NCBI RefSeq assembly: GCF_045679555.1
Contig: NC_092110.1
Span: forward strand, 248,001-312,000
Reading direction: 5' to 3'
Length of the DNA: 64,000 bases
Source: Salvelinus alpinus
Taxonomy: Eukaryota > Chordata > Actinopteri > Salmoniformes > Salmonidae
Below the pieces are notes generated by a model, which searched no databases, was not told the origin of the DNA, and saw only the letters and a list, made by a program, of their open reading frames with translations. The position numbers and the translations under genes are program-made. Position 1 is the stretch's first letter; each line of letters starts with the position of its first letter. Below, piece by piece: positions 57,934 to 64,000 of this stretch.

Positions 57934-59855
57934 TTAACCTGTCTGGGCCAGCGGAACTCCTCCCACATTCCACTGAAAAGGAAGAGCGGCAAATTCAAAG
58001 ATTTTTTTTTGAAATATTTAACTTTCACACATTTTTTGCAACTATAGGGGGTGCTGTTCCGCATTAGCATTTTTTGGTCTCCAAATTAAACTGCCTCGTG
58101 CTCAATTCTTGATCGTACAATATGCATATTATTGTTATTATTGGATAGAAAACACTTTCTAGTTTCTATAGCCGTTGGAATTTTGTCTCTGAGTGGTACA
58201 GAACTACTTCTACAGCACTTTTCCTGACAGGGAGTCAGATTTCAGAAATGTTTACCCCTGATCTGGGATCGGTTTTAAGGTGCCAGTAGATGCTATAGAG
58301 AAACCGACACTGCCTACGTCTTCCTCTGGGTGTCAGTACGTCATCACGTTTTGAATGGAGTCGATTGCGCAATCAGAGCCACTATAAAACACGAAAACGT
58401 GCAAGTACCGCTCTCTTCCTGCATGCGTCTTGCGCAAAATGGACATCAGACCTGCCTCCTTCCAAATGGTTGTTTACACAGTGATATTTATCCGGTCATG
58501 TTTTTAGTCGTTATAGTTGTTAAAAACATCATAATGTAGTTAATTTGAACCGTTTTATAGCAATTTATATCCGTTTAGTGCGATTTTGAGGAATTTCTTT
58601 GTCGTGCACTCTGAAACTTTGGGCACGTTTCGGGGTCCCGTTCGATCGTTAGTGGATATTTCGAAGGACAGAGGACATCTATCGACCAAAAGAAGATTAG
58701 ACCCAAGAAAGGATACATTGCCCAAGAATCTGATGGAAAATCACCTCATAGTAAGGAATATTTAATATGATAAATCGTTGTTCTGTCGAAATATTTTAAA
58801 CGCATATTACGCCATTTTGTTTGTTATAGCTTCTCTTGGCGAACGCTGTATAAGAAAGTAAGGATAATTTTAGAAATGTAAATCAGCGATTGCATTAAGA
58901 ACTAATTTGTCTTTCGATTCCTGTCAACCCTGTATTTTTTAGTCAAGTATATGATTAGCTTTCAATTAAACTAGATCACTCTGAAAGATGACATCCGACA
59001 TTTTGAGGCTTGATTTCCTAGTATTTTCATTGTGTAACCACGGTTTTGTATGGCTAAATATGCACATTTTCGAACAAACTGTATATGTATGTTGTAAAAT
59101 GATGTTACAGGAGTGTCATCGGAAGAATTCTGAGAAGGTTAGTGAAAAAATTAATATATTTTGGCGATGTTTACGTTATAGCTCTCTTTGGCTTGAATCG
59201 ATGCTCTGGTAACGTTTTCACATGTGGTATGCTAACTTATCGATTTATTGTGTTTTCGCTGTAAAACGCTTAGAAAATCTGAAATATTGTCTGGAATCAC
59301 AACATCTGGGTCTTTCCATTGCTATGCTTTGTCTATTCTTATGAAATGTTTTATTAAGAGTAAATTGGTCATACACGTTGCTCTCTATAGTAATTCTAGT
59401 CGTCTTGTGATGGTCGGTGCAATTGTAAACTGTGATTTCTACCTGAAATATGCACTTTTTTCTAACAAAACCTATCCTATACCATAAATATGTTATCAGA
59501 CTGTCATCTGATGAGGTTTTTTATAGGTTATTGGCTATCAATATCTTAGTTGAGCCGAATTGGTGATAGCTACTGGTGGAGAGAAAAAATGGTGGACAAA
59601 GAAATTGTGTATTTTGCTAACGTGTTTAGCTAATAGATTTACATATTTTGTCTTCCCTGTAAAACATTTTAAAAATCTGAAATGGTGGCTTTATTCACAA
59701 GATCTGTATCTTTCATCTGGTGTCTTGGACTTGTGATTTAATGATATTTAGATGCTACTATCTACTTGTGAAGCTATGCTAGCTATGCTAATCAGTGTGT
59801 GGGGGGGTGGGGGGTGATCCCGGACCCGGGGTAGAGGCTCGTTAGAGGTTAACAA
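57934..59855 (+). repeat. Left arm of a large inverted/tandem repeat
   Basis: Starts aacctgtctgggccagcgga. It carries the motif gttttcgctgtaaaacgctt at 59252 and a diverged copy at 59650, about 400 bp apart. These are reverse complements of motifs in the right arm. The junction with the right arm lies in gggtagaggctcgttagagg near 59840. Non-coding and AT-rich. I think it is a salmonid DNA-transposon-like repeat, but I cannot name the superfamily. Confidence 0.7.
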
Positions 59856-60186
59856 GTCCAATACAGCATTTGAAAGATAAACATCTTGTGAATTCAGCCA
59901 ACATGTCCGATTTTTAAAATGTTTTACAGAGAAAACACCACATATACTTATGTTAGCTCACCACCAAATACAAAAGACAGACAGACAGTTTTTCACAGCA
60001 ACGGTAGCATGCAGGTAGCATGCACAAGCCAACCTAACTAACCTAGAACCAACCTAAATAACCTAGAAAAAACTACCTCAGATGACAGTCCTATAACATG
60101 TTACACAATAAATCTATGTTTTGTTCGAAAAATGTGCATATCTTAGCTATAAATCAGTTTTACATTACTGCTACCATCATAGCTAC

Positions 60187-60578
60187 TGTAACGGCTGTCA
60201 ATGTCGTTCTCCTCCTCAGACGAGGAGGAGCATGGATCGGACCAAGATGCGGAGTAGGAGGTATTCATGATTTTAATGGCAAACCAACAAACACTACAAA
60301 TAAACAAAACAACAAACGTGACTAACCTGCAACAGTCCTGTGTGGCCCAAACGCTAACACAGGAAACAAACACCCACAAAACACCAGTGAAACCCTGGCT
60401 GCCTTAGTATGACTCTCAATCAGAGACAAACGATACACACCTGTCTCTAATTGAGAATCATACCAGGCCGAACACAAAACCCAACATAGAAATAGAAAAC
60501 ATAGACTGCCCACCCAACACTCACGCCCTGACCAATAAAGACATACAAAACAAGAGAAAACAGGTCAGGAACGTGACA
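60187..60578 (-). repeat. 3' LTR (left copy)
   Basis: 392 bp. Hairpin arms at 60407-60428 and 60442-60463. On the minus strand an ATTAAA-type word (ccattaaaatcatg) precedes the end of the LTR by about 90 bp. Confidence 0.95.
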
Positions 60579-60589
60579 TAACCCCCCCC

Positions 60590-62431
60590 TTAAGGTGCGA
60601 ACTCCGGGCGCACCAGCACAAAGTCTAGGGGAGGGTCTGGGTGGGCATCTGACCACGGTGGTGGCTCAGGCTCTGGGCGAGGTCCCCACCCCACCATAGT
60701 CACTCCCCGCTTCCGTATCCCCCTCCCAATGACCACCCTCCAACTCAACCCACCTAAATGAAGGGGCAGCATCGGGATAAGGGCCAGCACCGGGATAAGG
60801 GGCAGCAGCTCCGGGATAAGGGGCAGCAGCTCCGGGATAAGGGGCAGCAGCTCCGGGATAAGGGGCAGCAGCTCCGGGATAAGGGGCAGCAGCTCCGGGA
60901 TAAGGGGCAGCAGCTCCGGGATAAGGGGCAGCAGCTCCGGACTGAGTGGCAGCTCCGGACTGAGTGGCAGCTCCGGACTGAGTGGCAGCTCATGACTGGG
61001 TGGCAGCTCATGACTGTAGGGCAGCTCATGACTGTAGGGCAGCTCATGACTGTAGGGCAGCTCATGACTGTAGGGCAGCTCATGACTGGAGGGCAGCTCA
61101 TGACTGGAGGGCAGCTCATGACTGGAGGGCAGCTCATGACTGGAGGGCAGCTCATGACTGGAGGGCAGCTCATGACTGGAGGGCAGCTCATGACTGTAGG
61201 GCAGCTCATGACTGTAGGGCAGCTCATGACTGTAGGGCAGCTCATGACCGTAGGGCAGCTCATGACTGTCTGGCGTCTCTGGCAGCTCCTGACTGGCTGG
61301 CGTCTCTGGCAGCTCCTGACTGGCTGGCGTCTCTGGCAGCTCCTGACTGGCTGGCGTCTCTGGCAGCTCCTGACTGGCTGGCGTCTCTGGCAGCTCCTGA
61401 CTGGCTGGCGTCTCTGGCAGCTCCTGACTGGCTGGCGTCTCTGGCAGCTCCTGACTGGCTGGCGGCTCTGGCAGCTCCTGACTGACGGACGGCTCTAGCG
61501 GCTCCTGACTGACGGACGGCTCTAACGGCTCGGGACAGACGGGCGGCTCTAATGGCTCGTGGCAGACGGATGGCTCAGACGGCGCTGGGCAGACAGATGG
61601 CTCAGACGGCGCTGGGCAGACAGATGGCTCAGACGGCGTTGGGCAGACAGATGGCTCAGACGGCGTTGGGCAGACAGATGGCTCAGACGGCGTTGGGCAG
61701 CCGGGCAGTTCAGGCACCGCTGGGCAGACGGGCAGTTCAGGCACCGCTGGGCAGACGGCAGACTCTGGCCGGCTGAGACGCACAATAGGCCTGATGCGTG
61801 GTGCCGGAACTGGAGGTACCGGGCTGAGGGCACGCACCTCAGGGCGAGTGCGGGGAGGAGGAACAGGGCTCTGGAGATGCACTGGAAGCCTGGTGCGTGG
61901 TGTAGGCACTGGTGGTACTGGGCTGGGGCGGGAAGGTGGCGCCGGATATGCCGGACCGTGAAGGAGGACACGCGCTCTTGAGCACCGAGCCTCTCCAACC
62001 TTACCAGGTTGAATGGTCCCCGTAGCCCTGCCAGTGCGGCGAGGTGGAATAGCCCGCACTGGGCTATGCAGGCGAACCGGGGACACCACCTGTAAGGCTG
62101 GTGCCATGTACGCCGGCCCGAGGAGACGTACTGGATGCCAGATACGTTGGGCCGGCTTCATGACATCCGGCTCGATGCCCAACCTAGCCCTCCCAGTGCG
62201 GCAAGGTGGAATAGCCCGAACTGGGCTAAGCACGCGTACTGGGGACACCGTGCGCTTTACCGCATAACACGGTGTCTGACCAGTACGACGCCCTCTCACT
62301 CCACGGTAAGCCCGGGGAGTTGGCTCAGGTATCCAACCCGGCTTCGCCACACTCCCCTTTAGCCCCCCCCCCAAGAAATTTTTGGGTGAGCCTCTCGGGT
62401 TTCCAGCCACTCTGCCTTGCAAGCGCCTCAT
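60590..62431 (-). CDS. 613-codon Pro/Glu-rich repeat frame of the LTR element
   Basis: Open minus-strand frame over 1.84 kb. Residues about 1-220 are Arg/Pro-rich with recurring SPVR and PPRTRP words (e.g. VSPVRVLSPVRAIPPCRTGR). Then 9-residue repeats PSVCPTPSE and ASQELPETP, 6-residue repeats SHELPY or SHELPS, and 7-residue repeats LIPELLP. The tail has GPRPEPEPPPWSDAHPDPPL. No catalytic domain, zinc knuckle, signal peptide or membrane segment was seen. The repeats lack stops in several frames, so openness alone is weak evidence, but the non-repeat ends are open too. Function unknown; possibly a diverged structural protein of the element, or non-coding. Confidence 0.45.
   Translation of the reverse strand: MRRLQGRVAGNPRGSPKNFLGGGLKGSVAKPGWIPEPTPRAYRGVRGRRTGQTPCYAVKRTVSPVRVLSPVRAIPPCRTGRARLGIEPDVMKPAQRIWHPVRLLGPAYMAPALQVVSPVRLHSPVRAIPPRRTGRATGTIQPGKVGEARCSRARVLLHGPAYPAPPSRPSPVPPVPTPRTRLPVHLQSPVPPPRTRPEVRALSPVPPVPAPRIRPIVRLSRPESAVCPAVPELPVCPAVPELPGCPTPSEPSVCPTPSEPSVCPTPSEPSVCPAPSEPSVCPAPSEPSVCHEPLEPPVCPEPLEPSVSQEPLEPSVSQELPEPPASQELPETPASQELPETPASQELPETPASQELPETPASQELPETPASQELPETPASQELPETPDSHELPYGHELPYSHELPYSHELPYSHELPSSHELPSSHELPSSHELPSSHELPSSHELPSSHELPYSHELPYSHELPYSHELPYSHELPPSHELPLSPELPLSPELPLSPELLPLIPELLPLIPELLPLIPELLPLIPELLPLIPELLPLIPELLPLIPVLALIPMLPLHLGGLSWRVVIGRGIRKRGVTMVGWGPRPEPEPPPWSDAHPDPPLDFVLVRPEFAP
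60793..60939. repeat. 7 x 21-bp tandem repeat
   Basis: Unit ggataaggggcagcagctcc plus one base, starts every 21 bp from 60793. Encodes the 7-residue LIPELLP unit on the minus strand. Confidence 0.97.
60940..61263. repeat. 18 x 18-bp tandem repeat
   Basis: Units gactgagtggcagctccg, gactgtagggcagctcat and gactggagggcagctcat. Spacing is exactly 18 bp from 60940 to 61263. Encodes SHELPx units on the minus strand. Confidence 0.97.
61264..61749. repeat. 18 x 27-bp tandem repeat with drifting consensus
   Basis: Starts every 27 bp from 61264: first gactggctggcgtctctggc-type, then gactgacggacggctctagc-type, then ggcagacagatggctcagac-type, then ggcagacgggcagttcaggc-type. Encodes 9-residue units on the minus strand. 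Confidence 0.93.
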
Positions 62432-62690
62432 AATGCCGCCTCTCCGCTTTCGCTGCCTCCAGCTCCGCTTTGGGGCGGCGACACTCCACTGGCTGTGCCC
62501 AGGGTCCTTTACCGTCTAGGATCTCCTCCCAAGTCCATTCCTCTTCTCTCCATTGCTTTGGTTCTTGCCGTCCTTCTCCAATCCGCTTGGTCCTGGTTTG
62601 GTGGGTGTTTCTGTAACGGCTGTCAATGTCGTTCTCCTCCTCAGACGAGGAGGAGCATGGATCGGAACAAGATGCGGAGTAGGAGGTATT
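62325..62690 (-). pseudogene. Gag-like N-terminal relic of the LTR element
   Basis: In a minus-strand frame crossing from the LTR (MNTSYSASCSDPCSSSSEEE) into the interior: RNTHQTRTKRIGEGRQEPKQ, WREEEWTWEEILDGKGPWAQ, PVECRRPKAELEAAKAERRH, YEALARQSGWKPERLTQKFL. The WTWEEILDGKGPWAQ segment and the following Ala/Glu/Arg helix look like a folded protein, probably the N-terminus of a gag-type polyprotein. The frame closes at 62325, and the Pro-rich frame overlaps it in another phase, so a single-base change may separate the two. The family assignment is an inference. Confidence 0.4.
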
Positions 62691-63003
62691 CATGATTTTA
62701 ATGGCAAACCAACAAACACTACAAATAAACAAAACAACAAACGTGACTAACCTGCAACAGTCCTGTGTGGCCCAAACGCTAACACAGGAAACAAACACCC
62801 ACAAAACACCAGTGAAACCCTGGCTGCCTTAGTATGACTCTCAATCAGAGACAAACGATACACACCTGTCTCTAATTGAGAATCATACCAGGCCGAACAC
62901 AAAACCCAACATAGAAATAGAAAACATAGACTGCCCACCCAACACTCACGCCCTGACCAATAAAGACATACAAAACAAGAGAAAACAGGTCAGGAACGTG
63001 ACA
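62612..63003 (-). repeat. 5' LTR (right copy)
   Basis: 392 bp, nearly identical to the left copy. Hairpin arms at 62832-62853 and 62867-62888. By analogy transcription would start here and run leftward. Confidence 0.95.
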
Positions 63004-64000
63004 GCTACAGTCAGAAATCGCACGGTAGTAGCCAGAGTAAATACAGACACCAACGTCAACTACCTAATTACACATCATAAAACATTTCAGAAAAATATAT
63101 GGTGGATAGCAAATGAAAGACAAAGATATTGTGAATAGAGCCAATATTTTCGATTTTTTTAATGTTTAACAGCGAAAACACCACATATATTTATGTTAGC
63201 TCACCACCAAATACAAAAGACAGACAGACAGTTTTTCACAGCAACGGTAGCATGCAGGTAGCATGCACAAGCCAACCTAACTAACCTAGAACCAACCTAA
63301 ATAACCTAGAAAAAACTACCTCAGATGACAGTCCTATAACATGTTACACAATAAATCTATGTTTTGTTCGAAAAATGTGCATATTTTAGCTATAAATCAG
63401 TTTTACATTACTGCTACCATCATAGCTACCATCATAGCTACAGTCAGAAATCGCATGGGAGTAGCCAGAGTAAATACAGACACCAACGTCAACTACCTAA
63501 TTACTCATCATAAAACATTTCAGAAAAATATATGGTGGATAGCTAATGAAAGACAAAGATCTTGCGAATACAGACAATATTTCCGATTTTTGAAGTGTTT
63601 TACAGCGAAAACACAATATATCGTTATATTAGCTTACTACAATAGCTAACACACAGCAGCATTGATTCTAGTCAAACGCTAGCGATAGCACAGTTCGACA
63701 GATATATGAAATAGTATCCCAAATTGGGTCCTTATCTTTGTTGATCTTCCATCAGAATGTTCTCCAAGGGGTCCTTTGTTCAGAACCGTCTTTATTTGGG
63801 ACCAGAACGAACGATTTCCCTCTTGAATTAGCAAGCACACTGGCCGTGCTGTGCTAACCTCTCCGTCTTGACAAAATTCTTGCGTCGCATCACGTCTAAA
63901 GTCCAGAATACATTTCAATAATATAATTAAACTATATTGAAAAAACATACTTTAGGATGATATTGTGACATGTATCAAATAAAATCGAAGCCAGAGATCA

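Larger units (their letters stand above)
60187..63003 (-). mobile_element. Young non-autonomous LTR retrotransposon
   Basis: Two 392-bp LTRs (60187-60578, 62612-63003) starting TGTAACGGCTGTC and ending GAACGTGACA, with 5-bp target duplications GCTAC at 60182-60186 and 63004-63008. I see one difference between the LTRs (60241-60245 region, ggacc against ggaac). On the minus strand a purine tract AAGGGGGGGG lies just before the 3' LTR (60582-60591). The 2.0-kb interior has no protease, reverse transcriptase, RNase H or integrase. It holds a gag-like N-terminal relic and a Pro-rich repeat frame. No TGG-type primer-binding site was found next to the 5' LTR. Confidence 0.95.
59856..64000 (-). repeat. 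Right arm of the repeat: tandem ~433-bp units, interrupted by an LTR element
   Basis: The unit start agtcagaaatcgc occurs at 63009 and 63442, 433 bp apart. The motif gtgttttacagcgaaaac and variants occur near 59909, 63152 and 63585. The first unit (59860-60186 plus 63009 onward) is split by the LTR retrotransposon. The array continues to the window end. Confidence 0.85.

Noticed and set aside
60758-61498. Long plus-strand open frames (246 and 167 codons) over the repeat arrays
   Set aside because: Repeats with periods divisible by three and no stop words are open in many frames. The minus-strand frame is longer, extends into non-repeat sequence and matches the predicted transcript strand.
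62560-62611. tRNA primer-binding site next to the 5' LTR
   Set aside because: Sequence after the LTR on the minus strand (gaaacacccaccaaaccagg) lacks the TGG start expected of a tRNA 3' end complement. Left uncalled.

Overview
The window is vertebrate nuclear DNA, almost certainly from a salmonid fish (salmon, trout, char or whitefish group). This rests on a very dense load of salmonid-type Tc1 transposons, two tRNA-derived SINEs of the HpaI type, near-full-length 5.3-kb LINEs of the CR1/L2 kind, a salmonid LTR family present as a complete element and as a solo LTR, and long GT/CA microsatellites. There is no operon structure and no RNA gene beyond SINE promoters. Genus and species cannot be fixed from sequence alone.

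The only host gene I can support is babam2 (also called bre), on the + strand. Three consecutive internal exons are visible: 395-489, 35627-35821 and 41540-41614. They have canonical AG/GT borders, compatible phases and an uninterrupted conceptual product matching the N-terminal half of the BRE/BABAM2 scaffold of the BRISC and BRCA1-A complexes. The rest of the window is intron: about 35.1 kb between the first two exons, 5.7 kb between the next two, and more than 22 kb after the third.

Layout. 1-7 kb: exon, Tc1 fragments and a minus-strand SINE. 7-15 kb: mostly unique DNA with a GCTAACGTTAGC minisatellite, a Tc1 element carrying a nested insertion, and a solo LTR. 16-25 kb: a deleted LINE, Tc1 fragments and L2-like LINE copy 1 (minus strand). 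25-34 kb: a probable 1.5-kb solo LTR split by a Tc1 element, a PIF/Harbinger-like element, a MITE, further Tc1 pieces and an L1 fragment. 35-42 kb: two babam2 exons, a plus-strand SINE, a deeply nested LINE/Tc1/solo-LTR stack and a hAT BED-finger remnant. 42-48 kb: LINE copy 2, in the same orientation as copy 1. 48-57 kb: microsatellites and several Tc1 elements. 58-64 kb: a large inverted and tandem repeat, interrupted by a young LTR retrotransposon whose interior is mostly a 613-codon Pro/Glu-rich repeat mosaic.

The most noteworthy items are (i) the young non-autonomous LTR element at 60187-63003 with its in-frame mosaic of 21-, 18- and 27-bp repeats; (ii) a roughly 20-bp hairpin shared by two divergent LTR families, in which the arm differences are G:U-compatible on one strand only; and (iii) the two direct 5.3-kb LINE copies that bracket two in-frame babam2 exons. 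No bacterial-type system, virus or toxin gene was seen.
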